A DNA stretch of 64,000 nucleotides from a virus: the IMG/VR virus record IMGVR_UViG_3300028392_000054, positions 17,730 to 81,729 of that record. The stretch is one strand, 5' to 3'. The notes beneath the pieces were generated by a model. That model ran no database searches, was not told where the DNA came from, and saw only the letters and a list, made by a program, of their open reading frames with translations. This document shows positions 6,684-14,303 of this stretch, in pieces. Positions within the stretch are counted from its first letter, which is position 1. Every line of letters begins with the position of its first letter. Both the position numbers and the translations under genes were made by a program.

Positions 6684-7695
6684 GCTTTAGGGTACCCATC
6701 ACATCTTTAGTTAATTGGTCTTGCAAATCAACTTCTTCTCGAATTGAATTAAGCAAGGCATCTGCACCTTGCCACTGGCGCTCTGAGTAGCGGTAGTATG
6801 CACCGGCTCTTACAACAATTTTATTAATAATTGCTAAGGATACGATTTCTTTGGCAAAATCATACTCGCCTTTATCAATACCAGAACCGTCGTCAAAGTA
6901 AAAGTCTACAAATGCAGTCTGTCCCGGAGGTGATGACTTGTTCTTTCTAGTCTGGAATTTAATAGTTTGACCTACCTTGCGCTTTTCCTGACCTGTACCA
7001 ATTTCAATCCATTCATCGCGCTTTACATCAACGCGGGTAAAGAAAAAGTAATTCTTACCTTCGCCACCTGGAGTAGTGCGTGGGTCTCCATACATTACGC
7101 CAATTTTCATACGGAACTGGTTAATAATTAAACCAATAAATGGTCGCTCTTCGCCTAACATACTGCGTTTGCCAGCTCGTTCCATTTTACGGAAGAATTT
7201 ACCCATAAGCATTGCGCCACGGCCAACTGTAAATTCTTCCATTTCCTTTTCGTCTTCTGCTGAAGGTACAAGGGCTGGAAGGGAGTCAATAACTACACAA
7301 TCAACTTCTTTAGTTTCTACAAATTCTAAGACAGCTGTTAAAGCAATTTCCATGACGTTGCTACTAAACACAAACACTCGTGAGGAATCTACTCCGCACA
7401 TTTCTGCATATTCTGGAACCCATTGCTCAGCAGCAATCCAAATAGTAGTAAAATCAGGGTTAATTTTCTGGTTAGCTGCAATGGTTTTAAGGGCTAGTGC
7501 GGTCTTACCATTACTTGCTTCACCAATAATCTCATGCCATTGGTTAGTTGGCCAACCACCGCCCAAAATCATATCCAATGACAATGAGCCCGAGGTAAAC
7601 CTAGTCATAGGTACAATCTCAGACGCTTTGACAATAGTATTTTCACCAAGTTTTTTATTTAATTTTGCTACTACAGCATCTACTACTTTAGACAT
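6676..7695 (-). CDS. RecA/UvsX-like recombinase
   Basis: 339 residues. Walker A GEASNGKT (58-65) and Walker B VVIDS (134-138) are in RecA spacing, with an AEQ catalytic glutamate (E90) and a C-terminal KNKSSPPGQTAFVDFYF strand pair typical of phage UvsX/RecA proteins. It would form filaments on single-stranded DNA and drive strand exchange for repair and recombination-dependent replication. It stands between the Zn-ribbon protein (TAATG coupling at 7695) and the junction nucleases, so the operon order matches its pathway. Confidence 0.92.
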   Translation of the reverse strand: MSKVVDAVVAKLNKKLGENTIVKASEIVPMTRFTSGSLSLDMILGGGWPTNQWHEIIGEASNGKTALALKTIAANQKINPDFTTIWIAAEQWVPEYAEMCGVDSSRVFVFSSNVMEIALTAVLEFVETKEVDCVVIDSLPALVPSAEDEKEMEEFTVGRGAMLMGKFFRKMERAGKRSMLGEERPFIGLIINQFRMKIGVMYGDPRTTPGGEGKNYFFFTRVDVKRDEWIEIGTGQEKRKVGQTIKFQTRKNKSSPPGQTAFVDFYFDDGSGIDKGEYDFAKEIVSLAIINKIVVRAGAYYRYSERQWQGADALLNSIREEVDLQDQLTKDVMGTLKLG

Positions 7696-8114
7696 TAACC
7701 GATCCTATCTATGATTGTGCCAGGGTTGAAATTGTTTGCGGTGCTAACTTGTTTAGCAGCTTCAGTATTACCATTGCTAGGTATTCTAACTCCTGGCATA
7801 CCTGAACCAGACTGTTGAATTGGATAACCGCAATCATAGCAACGAGGTGCTGTCTCTGGGGTCATTTTTCCATAATTACCACTAGAACAGTTTGGACAAC
7901 GACTTGGGGTCAATGCACTGGCTGGGAGCCTATGTCCGGCTAGTTCTGGGTTGTATGGGGGCTGTTGGGTAACCGGAGGATAACCTTGATTAGGAGTATA
8001 CCCAGGATACTGCGGTGTTATACCAGGCTGGACTACAGGAACTTGTTGTTCAGGTAATCGTGGTTGCTGTGGTTGTCTTGGGGTGCCTAATTTATCTGCC
8101 CACCAATTACTCAT
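7695..8114 (-). CDS. Pro/Gln-rich protein with zinc ribbon
   Basis: 139 residues. Residues 10-70 are a disordered Pro/Gln/Tyr-rich stretch (repeats such as TQQPPYNPE); residues about 74-98 hold a zinc ribbon, CPNCSSGNYG...RCYDCGYP. Coupled to the RecA-like gene by TAATG. The layout suggests a scaffold or partner that holds replication/recombination proteins together, which is inference. No named family. Confidence 0.65.
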   Translation of the reverse strand: MSNWWADKLGTPRQPQQPRLPEQQVPVVQPGITPQYPGYTPNQGYPPVTQQPPYNPELAGHRLPASALTPSRCPNCSSGNYGKMTPETAPRCYDCGYPIQQSGSGMPGVRIPSNGNTEAAKQVSTANNFNPGTIIDRIG

Positions 8115-8562
8115 TATCTGTCTCCTTTAATCCGGTATAAGTACCGTGAAGTTTAATTAAATTAAGCTCTACAGCAGCTGAGATAGTTGCTAACAATCCA
8201 TTAAAAGTTAAATTGCTATAGAACTCTTTTAAAGTTGTGGAACTTGATTCTAACATACTTTCATCAACACCTGGGATTTTTAACATCTCTTTGCGGTGAG
8301 CTTCAAAAGAAAACTCAGCATTCATGTTTGCATAGATAGTTAAGAAAGGTAACAGCGCGTCGATATTAAAAAGTCGGTTATCAGAATCATCTTGTTCTTT
8401 TTCATGTCCTTCTTCACTAACGGGTGACAGATTAAAAACTCCAATATTTTTATTAGCATCAGAACCAACGGTATCGTATAAGTACCACCTAAACAAAGTT
8501 GTGACCGGTACTTGATGTATTTCTCCCACACCTTCTGGTTCAGGTATTGGCCAATCGGTCAT
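8107..8562 (-). CDS. Unknown protein downstream of DNA polymerase
   Basis: 151 residues from the ATG at 8562, which overlaps the polymerase stop as ATGA and has GGGGAG 7 bases upstream; an in-frame ATG five codons earlier lacks both. Mixed alpha/beta, acidic (SEEGHEKEQDDSD near residues 50-62), with a hydrophobic helical C-terminal third. No motif recognised. Tight coupling to polymerase and to the Zn-ribbon gene points to a replication accessory role. Confidence 0.6.
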   Translation of the reverse strand: MTDWPIPEPEGVGEIHQVPVTTLFRWYLYDTVGSDANKNIGVFNLSPVSEEGHEKEQDDSDNRLFNIDALLPFLTIYANMNAEFSFEAHRKEMLKIPGVDESMLESSSTTLKEFYSNLTFNGLLATISAAVELNLIKLHGTYTGLKETDNE

Positions 8563-10541
8563 TTTGCTTCTCCCCACTTATCAACAATTTTAATATCAGC
8601 AATTAATGGTACTTTTAACACTTGAATATCCTCCATAGCCTCACGCAGCTTTTCTGCTGTTTCTTCTGCCAGTTCTGCTGGTGTAGTAACTACCAATTCA
8701 TCGTGAACAGTAAGTATTATCTTAGCCTCTTTTGGAATCATTGTCCAAGCACGTACCATGGCGATTTTAATAATATCTGCGGCACTACCTTGAATCTTTG
8801 TGTTAAACGCTTGACGCTCAGCTCCTGCACGAAGTCCATTATCTCTTGACATAATTTCAGGAAGATAGCGACGGCGTCCCGTAATAGTTTTGATATGTGC
8901 AACTGGTTTACCTGCACGAGTGGCTGAAATAACTTTGGAACGATAAGCAGAAATAGCAGGGAACTCTTTAGCAAACCTATCTAATAAGTCTTTAGCTTCA
9001 GTTTTAGAACAACCAATAGATGCGGCAATCTTATCTGGACCAACACCATATGCCATAGCTAACACAAGTACTTTACCCGCTTTACGGTCTACGCCCATAG
9101 TGTCACCAATAGTGGTATAGATATCTTTACCCTCTAGATAGTTGTCCATCATAATCGGATCTTCCGAGAAAGACGCAATAACACGCGGCTCAATCTGTGA
9201 GTAGTCAGCCACAACTAATACTTGGCCCGGAGGTGCTGTAAACAAATTACGAATAGCTTTACCGTGTGCGGTATGAGGTGCTGGTACGTTCTGTAAGTTA
9301 GGGTTACGGCTTGAAAAACGGCCTGTCTCAGCTCCGTGCTGTACAAAGTCACCGTGTAATCGCCCGTTAATTAAAAGGCTTTCCTTGGTCTCTGTACGAG
9401 TTTTTCCAGAAGTTGTGCGTTCAATATCTCCGCCTAAATATGGAATTACGTAAGTTGAAAGAAGCTTATTATAGTCAGCGTATTCCAACATAGCTGTGAC
9501 TAGTGGGTCTTTATCACGGTAAGGTTCTAGTGCCTCGGCTGATACTGAGTAATCTGACTGTGATAGGTCTGCGCCTTCTTTGTCTTTTTGACTACCTTTA
9601 GTCGTAAGAACTTTAGGCTTTAGCCCTCGTCCGCCGTCTTCTTTAGCGCCATACAGTAATACTTGTTTTTCTTGATTAGAATTAATATTAAACTCGCGAC
9701 CGGCAGCTTTATAGATATTGGCTCGTGCCTCATCTACTTTAGCTTCTAAATCAATCTTTAATTGTTCTAGGGATACCGTATCAATAACTGCACCAGTTAA
9801 TTTCATGTCGCATAAAACACGCAATACATCCATTTCTAATGCAAATACTCGGTTAAGGTCTGCGGCGTCTAATTTAGGTACAAGCGACTTCCACAATAAA
9901 AAAGTGTACTTAGAGTCTAGATAAGCATATTTAGCTACAGTATTAAAGTCATAAACTTCAACTTCTTTACCAACACCTTTTTCCATCTCATACCCAAACT
10001 CGCGCTTAAGGCAGTCAGCAAGACCACACTTATTTTTATTGCGGTTGTCTGAGATAAATGAAGCAATCATAGTGTCGAAGTAAGGGCCGGCAGGAACGCG
10101 GCCACCGTAATACTTTGCAACTGATGTAAGGTCAAAAACTAAGTTATGGCCAATAGTAAGGACATCTGGGCTAAACATCAATGGCTCTAATGCCTTAAAC
10201 ACCTCAGCTGGATACAGCTGTTCTGGTGCGGGACCAAAAACTTTAGTGGCTTTCTTCGAGTCACGGCTGTAGTCGCTAGGTCTAAGGGTTAGCCCCTTTT
10301 CTTTGCGAACTTCGCCCTGACCGGTGAGCGGAAAAACTTCTTCAATAAAGTCGCCGTGTGGGTGGCCCATAGGGATGACGTCACAGCGTCCGTTAGTTGC
10401 AAATGTAATCCATAAGACTTCATTTACAGGAGTCATGCCTCGGCGTGGGCCTACGGTTTCAACGTCAAAGGCAAAGGCATCTTGAGTTAGGTAGTAATCT
10501 ACCATCTCGGCAAGTTGTTCGGCAGTAGTAATAATATTCAT
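8559..10541 (-). CDS. Family A DNA polymerase with 3'-5' exonuclease
   Basis: 660 residues. The N-terminal proofreading domain shows AFDVETVG (Exo I), IGHNLVFDLTS (Exo II) and YAYLDSKYT (Exo III). The polymerase domain shows ADYSQIEPRVIA (motif A), a KVLVLAMAYGVG O-helix-like region (motif B) and LTVHDELVV (motif C). There is no 5'-nuclease domain, as usual for phage enzymes. It is the likely replicative polymerase. Motif B keeps Tyr (AYGVG), not Phe. A 12-bp hairpin and possible promoter lie just upstream of its start. Confidence 0.95.
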   Translation of the reverse strand: MNIITTAEQLAEMVDYYLTQDAFAFDVETVGPRRGMTPVNEVLWITFATNGRCDVIPMGHPHGDFIEEVFPLTGQGEVRKEKGLTLRPSDYSRDSKKATKVFGPAPEQLYPAEVFKALEPLMFSPDVLTIGHNLVFDLTSVAKYYGGRVPAGPYFDTMIASFISDNRNKNKCGLADCLKREFGYEMEKGVGKEVEVYDFNTVAKYAYLDSKYTFLLWKSLVPKLDAADLNRVFALEMDVLRVLCDMKLTGAVIDTVSLEQLKIDLEAKVDEARANIYKAAGREFNINSNQEKQVLLYGAKEDGGRGLKPKVLTTKGSQKDKEGADLSQSDYSVSAEALEPYRDKDPLVTAMLEYADYNKLLSTYVIPYLGGDIERTTSGKTRTETKESLLINGRLHGDFVQHGAETGRFSSRNPNLQNVPAPHTAHGKAIRNLFTAPPGQVLVVADYSQIEPRVIASFSEDPIMMDNYLEGKDIYTTIGDTMGVDRKAGKVLVLAMAYGVGPDKIAASIGCSKTEAKDLLDRFAKEFPAISAYRSKVISATRAGKPVAHIKTITGRRRYLPEIMSRDNGLRAGAERQAFNTKIQGSAADIIKIAMVRAWTMIPKEAKIILTVHDELVVTTPAELAEETAEKLREAMEDIQVLKVPLIADIKIVDKWGEAK

Positions 10542-10554
10542 AATATCTCCACAA

Positions 10555-10591
10555 TAGCGTAATAGGCGGGGATGTCAAGTCCCCGCCTATT
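10555..10591 (-). promoter_or_regulatory. 12-bp hairpin with embedded TTGACA in the polymerase leader
   Basis: Perfect stem AATAGGCGGGGA (10561-10572) with TCCCCGCCTATT (10580-10591), loop CTTGACA on the minus strand. No T-tract follows, so it is not a normal terminator. TTGACA in the loop, 16 bases, then TATTGT could be a promoter; alternatively it is an RNA processing or stability hairpin between the SSB and polymerase cistrons. Confidence 0.5.
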
Positions 10592-10601
10592 GCTATTGAA
10601 T

Positions 10602-11261
10602 CTAGATTAGCGAATCCGCGATTTCATCGAGCTCTTCAAAGGAGTGCTCTTTGATTAGTCCGCGGGTGTAAACCTCTGAAGCACTGACAACTTTAGATGC
10701 AGCATCTGCATCTAGTTTCCAGTCTTCCTCTAGGTCGCGTTCCTTGATTGGAGATACGGTGTAAGAAGTCGATGGACCCTTACCGATACGCACAATCGCC
10801 CAGTATCCCTTTGTAAGAGGACCCTGTGGTGAGTAGTGAGCTGCGTGCAAAGCCTGATATAGGCGTGCACCTGAAATTAGCATCTGACGCTGCATTCCAA
10901 TTGGTGAGTTTAATGACACAACTGTAAAAGCGCGCTTGTTCTCCGGGCGGTCCTGGAGCTTGACGCAAAGTGGGCAATTAGCACCAATACAGACATACGA
11001 GCGCTTACCGCTTGTCTTCTGCTTTAGGAAGTGCTGCTTGTAAATAGCAAACGGGCCGTTCTCGTCAAGAAACTTGAAGACCTGGTGCTGGTTTTCCTCA
11101 AACTTAACTTCCGTTGGAAATTCGCTTGAGACTGCAAGGCTTTCGGCAGCATCCCAACCAGACTGAACTGATGTAGATGTTGCTGTGGCCTGTGATGGGC
11201 GGGCGTCGATGTCGTCGGCAAGGTAGCTAGCGGCATCTGGGGCATTATTGTTTAGGGGCAT
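10602..11261 (-). CDS. Single-stranded DNA-binding protein (gp32-like)
   Basis: 219 residues. Features: a disordered N-terminal 45 residues, an OB-like core with an embedded CIGANCPLC zinc-binding stretch (as in T4 gp32-type proteins), KYxxSPxKxRD-like C-terminal strands and an acidic tail (SFEELDEIADSLI) of the sort SSBs use to recruit partners. It sits directly upstream of the polymerase. Role: coats unwound DNA at the fork. The zinc-containing class is inferred from C and H spacing. Confidence 0.75.
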   Translation of the reverse strand: MPLNNNAPDAASYLADDIDARPSQATATSTSVQSGWDAAESLAVSSEFPTEVKFEENQHQVFKFLDENGPFAIYKQHFLKQKTSGKRSYVCIGANCPLCVKLQDRPENKRAFTVVSLNSPIGMQRQMLISGARLYQALHAAHYSPQGPLTKGYWAIVRIGKGPSTSYTVSPIKERDLEEDWKLDADAASKVVSASEVYTRGLIKEHSFEELDEIADSLI

Positions 11262-11268
11262 GTTTTCC

Positions 11269-11739
11269 TTAGTTGATTATTTTGTTTTCTTCTGCGCGGA
11301 TTGATTCCCACGCCTCGGCTATCCTACTAGTAAGATTCCGGTGTATATTCCAGTCTATACGATCTGTGCCCAAAAGTCCAGCTTTTGCAAACAATTCAAC
11401 TGTAATTTTTACCATTGCCTTACTATAAAGACGCCTTCCCTCATGCATCTTACCGTTCTTATCGGGTTTAGCCGGTAAGCGATAAGGTGACTGAGGAAGC
11501 TTTCCTCTATCCATCCATTGCCTAAGCGTAGGGATGGTTTTATTTAATGCTTTGGCTAATGAGCCTAACATATAAACTTCAATTTCTCTACCATTTGGTA
11601 AAGTTTTTAACACAAAATCTTTTTCCCAGTCTGTATCTAATGCAGGCATTTCTGGGGCCTCTTTACGCTTACGTTTACTGCCGGGATAATAAACATCAAG
11701 CTCGCCAAACATATCGTCAATAAAATCTTTTTCACTCAT
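11269..11739 (-). CDS. MerR-like helix-turn-helix protein
   Basis: 156 residues. Residues about 55-110 read YMLGSLAKALNKTIPTLRQW followed by MDRGKLPQSPYR and a GRRLYSKAMV wing, a MerR/excisionase-type winged helix. N-terminal 40 residues are charged. It may be a DNA-binding regulator or a replication-origin factor. Its ATG overlaps the stop of the 57-residue membrane gene (TAATG) and it directly precedes SSB. Confidence 0.7.
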   Translation of the reverse strand: MSEKDFIDDMFGELDVYYPGSKRKRKEAPEMPALDTDWEKDFVLKTLPNGREIEVYMLGSLAKALNKTIPTLRQWMDRGKLPQSPYRLPAKPDKNGKMHEGRRLYSKAMVKITVELFAKAGLLGTDRIDWNIHRNLTSRIAEAWESIRAEENKIIN

Positions 11740-11912
11740 TAGTCGTGAACCTCACAGTGCAAAATAGCTTCATTCTCAGTTGTATATAAATCCCAACATG
11801 ATTTAGGTTTATCTTCTTTAATTAAAAAATAGCCGTATAGTAAAGAACCAAGCATAGCTAAAATTATTCCCGCAATTGCAATAATTTCTTTTTTAGTTAT
11901 GCGTTGATTCAT
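11739..11912 (-). CDS. 57-residue single-span membrane protein
   Basis: Read directly. Residues 9-31 (EIIAIAGIILAMLGSLLYGY and on) form a transmembrane helix after a basic MNQRITKK start, so N-in topology; the C-terminal part is polar with two Cys (CWDLY, HCEVHD). Its start overlaps the methylase stop (ATGA) and AAAGGAG lies upstream. Function unknown. Confidence 0.65.
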   Translation of the reverse strand: MNQRITKKEIIAIAGIILAMLGSLLYGYFLIKEDKPKSCWDLYTTENEAILHCEVHD

Positions 11913-12394
11913 GAGTTAACTCCTTTAAAAATTACTATAGCACTTGGAAAAGGTGCTGAACTATTTTTTACAAACCCTGGTTGTTCAAACTTTAGTCTGC
12001 CTTTTAAAAACCTTATCTCACCTTTAATAGCATAATCATGCCACCAAGCGGTATCGGTTCTAGCGGGTACTAAACAAACTACAGTAGCACCTTTTTGAGA
12101 TTCTTCAAATGCTTTTTTCATCCATTGCCCAATAGTACGACCATAAGGCGGGTTCATCCATACGATGCCCGCCCAGTCCTGCACTAGCGCATCAATTTTT
12201 TCATTAAAATAAACATTTACTTTAAAGTTGTGTGCGCTAGCACAGGCATCCAGGGTAAAACTAAATTCATCGTTTAACTCGTCAAACAATGCTTGAGGCG
12301 TACCCCAATCATCAGTTGCACTAGAGTATAAACCAGAATTTATTTGGCTAATTGGTTTCTCCCTTGATAAGAGCAATAACTTCATCCACTGCAT
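11909..12394 (-). CDS. Phage N6-adenine DNA methyltransferase (Dam-like)
   Basis: 161 residues as given. SSATDDWGTPQALFDELN (about 24-41), LDACAS and the NPPYG catalytic motif (81-85) identify the phage N-6-adenine methylase family. It methylates adenine in viral DNA, probably as protection from host restriction. The true start is uncertain: homologues begin near residue 17-20, where a strong AAGGGAG is followed by ATT overlapping the previous stop (ATTAG). If ATT is used the protein has about 145 residues. No cognate endonuclease is present. Confidence 0.85.
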   Translation of the reverse strand: MQWMKLLLLSREKPISQINSGLYSSATDDWGTPQALFDELNDEFSFTLDACASAHNFKVNVYFNEKIDALVQDWAGIVWMNPPYGRTIGQWMKKAFEESQKGATVVCLVPARTDTAWWHDYAIKGEIRFLKGRLKFEQPGFVKNSSAPFPSAIVIFKGVNS

Positions 12395-12584
12395 CTAAAA
12401 AGATTTGGTCAAAGTTGTGTTGATTTTCTAGCAGCTTAACGATGCGCTCACGTTCTGCAAAAGCACCTTCTTCTTGACCTATAGCAAGTCCTTCGGCGCG
12501 GCCTCTGTTAAACCCGTGCATAAAGTCTTTAATTTCGTCAGGAAGTTCGTGTAGTTCTGCGTCTAAATCTGACATGCGTCCCAT
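12348..12584 (-). CDS. Acidic small protein, unknown
   Basis: 78 residues from the ATG at 12584, chosen for its TAATG overlap with the upstream stop and GGAG 8 bases before; the ATG nine codons earlier has neither. Charged and helical, with GFNRGRAEGLAIGQEEGAF in the middle (about 20-40) and an amphipathic C-terminal helix. No recognised domain. Confidence 0.55.
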   Translation of the reverse strand: MGRMSDLDAELHELPDEIKDFMHGFNRGRAEGLAIGQEEGAFAERERIVKLLENQHNFDQIFLDAVDEVIALIKGETN

Positions 12585-13021
12585 TAGTTTTTCTCCAATA
12601 TTAGTGCCCATGTAACCTTTTCAGGAAACATAGTTTCAATGTCTTCGTCGGTTAGCTTACCATCATAGTATGCAGCCATGACAGCATCTTGGTCAAGTAC
12701 GGTAATTGTTTTAGTTACTGAATCAAACAAACCTTTTTCCTTTAATAAGTTATCGGCCTTGTCTTCATCAAACACTTTAGAAACACGGCGTTGTTTTATT
12801 ACGCTACCCGTGTTGCTGACATGATCGTTAATAGGAAGTACTAGGCTTCCCTTTTCGTTAGTCTCTCCGATTTCTTCAATAACAGCAAGAATACGTTTTC
12901 TGAGAGTGCCCACGCGGGCTTCAATAGCAGTAACTTCTTCCTTTAGGAATACGTACTGCTGAACTTCTTTACGGATTTCTTCCAAACTTGGGTCTGGAAT
13001 TGAATCATTATTAATTGGCAT
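12584..13021 (-). CDS. Coiled-coil protein, unknown
   Basis: 145 residues. Residues 12-50 form a coiled-coil-like helix (EEIRKEVQQYVFLKEEV, EARVGTLRKRI), followed by short strands and an acidic DEDIETMFPEKV region. AGAGG precedes the ATG. Similar small proteins sit in replication regions of phages, where some bind host nucleases, but no motif allows a call here. First gene after the RHH gene in this leftward run. Confidence 0.55.
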   Translation of the reverse strand: MPINNDSIPDPSLEEIRKEVQQYVFLKEEVTAIEARVGTLRKRILAVIEEIGETNEKGSLVLPINDHVSNTGSVIKQRRVSKVFDEDKADNLLKEKGLFDSVTKTITVLDQDAVMAAYYDGKLTDEDIETMFPEKVTWALILEKN

Positions 13022-13082
13022 TTATACCTCTTAGTCTAACCCCCGTGGGGGATGCTATGTCTTAGCTGTATAAATCTAAACC

Positions 13083-13247
13083 CTACTCAGCGACTTTGTC
13101 AAGTCCTTCAGCAATAAATTTTTCCATAGCTTCTAGAAGAATGCTAGTAACGGTTACACCCTGCTTAGCGGCTTCTTTTTGTACGGCTAGCCATAGGGCG
13201 TCAGGCACACGGATAGTGCGTGTTGGGGTTTTAGGTGCGTTAGGCAT
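13083..13247 (-). CDS. Ribbon-helix-helix (Arc/CopG-like) DNA-binding protein
   Basis: 54 residues, read directly. TRTIRVPDALWLAVQKEAAK is the beta strand plus helix 1 of an RHH fold, and GVTVTSILLEAMEKFIAEG is helix 2. It would act as a dimer contacting DNA with the paired strands. The start is leaderless-type (TAAACT-N6-ATG) and the 19 bases over it are identical to those at the 173-residue gene near 0.86 kb. It starts 23 bases downstream of the tRNA-Trp. Likely a repressor, perhaps of itself. Confidence 0.8.
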   Translation of the reverse strand: MPNAPKTPTRTIRVPDALWLAVQKEAAKQGVTVTSILLEAMEKFIAEGLDKVAE

Positions 13248-13259
13248 ACCTATAGTTTA
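13241..13259 (-). promoter_or_regulatory. Leaderless-type promoter/start, 19-bp repeat copy 2
   Basis: Same 19 bases as at 855-873 (minus strand TAAACTATAGGTATGCCTA), covering a -10-like box and the start codon of the RHH gene. Possible operator for the RHH protein. Confidence 0.5.
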
Positions 13260-13270
13260 CCATAAAAAGC

Positions 13271-13340
13271 TGGTTCTGTAGGAGTCGAACCTACGCCTGC
13301 GGTGTTGGAGACCGCCGTGCTACCGTAACACTTAGAACCA
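13271..13340 (-). tRNA. tRNA-Trp (CCA)
   Basis: Cloverleaf on the minus strand: 7-bp acceptor TGGTTCT/AGAACCA, a D-arm region AAGTGTTACGGTAGCAC, anticodon stem GCGGT/ACCGC with loop CTCCAAC (anticodon CCA), and T-arm GTAGG-TTCGACT-CCTAC. CCA tail not encoded. It follows the Hsp20 stop by 13 bases; TAAACT at 13351-13356 is a possible -10 ten bases before its 5' end. Confidence 0.93.
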
Positions 13341-13353
13341 TAGCCATCATAGT

Positions 13354-13905
13354 TTACTTGATATCAATGACTTTTGGCTTCTTTTCATCAGGGATATTCT
13401 TAAACAACTTGACTGACAAAAGCCCGTTTTCTACCTTGGCTGATTCTACTTCGTAAAATTCAGCAAGGGCAAAAGTGAGCTTAAAATCGCGTCCAGCGAT
13501 ACCGTTGTGAACGAGTTCGCCTTCTTGTTCTTTGTCTTTCTTTTTACCTTCAATTTTCAACGCCTGTTCTTCTACTGTGATTGATAGTTCTTTCTTATCG
13601 AAACCAGCAACAGCTACATTGATGACTGTGGTATCGTCTTTGTGGTCAATAATGTCATAAGGCGGATAACTTGCCTTAGCATTTGACAACTCTTTAAGCT
13701 GCTCTAGCAGCGGGGACCAGCCAATAGACCAGCGGTCTAGGCTTGGAAATAGGTCATTGATGGTAATAACCTTTGGGGCAGGCGGTTTCTGCCATTTCTT
13801 ATAAATATCCGCAGGGTCATGCGGATTTGGAATTGCTTTACCATATGGGTCATATGGATTGTTGTGTTTATCCCACGGGTCTGGGAATTGATCACGTATT
13901 TTCAT
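13354..13905 (-). CDS. Hsp20 / alpha-crystallin small heat-shock protein
   Basis: 183 residues. The alpha-crystallin domain runs from about 86 to 178: YPPYDIIDH, VINVAVAGFDKKELSITVEE, IEGKKK, GIAGRDFKLTFALAEF, ENGLLSVKLFKNIPDEKKPK. This is the IbpA-like class found in cyanophages and other myoviruses; it holds unfolding proteins in soluble form and may aid virion assembly. The C-terminal IxI is present as VID-IK in weak form. The N-terminal 60 residues are Pro-rich. RBS GGAG; a near-consensus promoter lies about 100 bases upstream. Confidence 0.92.
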   Translation of the reverse strand: MKIRDQFPDPWDKHNNPYDPYGKAIPNPHDPADIYKKWQKPPAPKVITINDLFPSLDRWSIGWSPLLEQLKELSNAKASYPPYDIIDHKDDTTVINVAVAGFDKKELSITVEEQALKIEGKKKDKEQEGELVHNGIAGRDFKLTFALAEFYEVESAKVENGLLSVKLFKNIPDEKKPKVIDIK

Positions 13906-13991
13906 GTTGTCTCCTTAGACGACAACTGTGCCTTGGTACATTTACTGCCCGTAGCACAGTATTTATTTACGGTACCCAATTGGCGTACCTA

Positions 13992-14035
13992 TATAGATTT
14001 TAACAGAATCTATACAAGTTGTCTATACATGTATA
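13992..14035 (-). promoter_or_regulatory. Hsp20 promoter with overlapping inverted repeats
   Basis: Minus strand TAGACA (14020-14025), 17 bases, TAAAAT (13997-14002): 5/6 matches in each box. An inverted repeat TATAGATT-N7-AATCTATA (13992-14014) covers the -10, and the 12-bp palindrome TATACATGTATA (14024-14035) touches the -35. The layout suggests repression. Confidence 0.65.
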
Positions 14036-14039
14036 TAGG

Positions 14040-14282
14040 TTATTTTTTAGGAAAACATTTAGGACATAATTGGTTATCTAAACCTGGCCCTACTACAGCA
14101 GCTGCTTTGTCACGAGTCAATTTACCGCCAGGATGGGAATATTTGGTGGGTTCGTGTACATCACCTAATTTAGTACATTTAGTAGAGGTATCTCCAGTGA
14201 CTAGGTGTAAAGACCTTCCTCTACCCATAGGCGCTATACCAAAAGTTTCTCCACCGTGAAAATCTGCATTATTTCTAGTCAT
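14040..14282 (-). CDS. 80-residue protein, unknown, leaderless-type start
   Basis: Gly/Thr/Lys-rich with His and three Cys, including LCPKCFPKK at the end (C73, C76) and C36, so half of a zinc site may be present. Family not recognised. TAAAAT lies exactly 6 bases before the ATG and there is no Shine-Dalgarno sequence. It begins 21 bases after the tRNA-Thr 3' end, the same arrangement as tRNA-Trp plus the RHH gene. Confidence 0.55.
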   Translation of the reverse strand: MTRNNADFHGGETFGIAPMGRGRSLHLVTGDTSTKCTKLGDVHEPTKYSHPGGKLTRDKAAAVVGPGLDNQLCPKCFPKK

Positions 14283-14294
14283 GTGAATATTTTA
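14283..14294 (-). promoter_or_regulatory. Leaderless-type promoter
   Basis: Minus strand TAAAAT (14289-14294), ATTCAC, then ATG. It lies between the tRNA-Thr 3' end and the start codon, leaving no room for a usual leader. Confidence 0.5.
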
Positions 14295-14303
14295 TCAGTT
14301 TAG

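Noticed and set aside
7076-7714. 212-codon open frame on the plus strand
   Set aside because: It mirrors the RecA-like gene, which has clear motifs on the minus strand; no ribosome-binding site or recognisable protein.
13038-13053. CCCCCGTGGGGG as a terminator after the RHH gene
   Set aside because: The loop would be only two bases and no T-tract follows on the minus strand.
13096-13281. 61-codon plus-strand frame
   Set aside because: It lies opposite the RHH gene and runs into the tRNA-Trp; the minus-strand RHH frame has a family signature.
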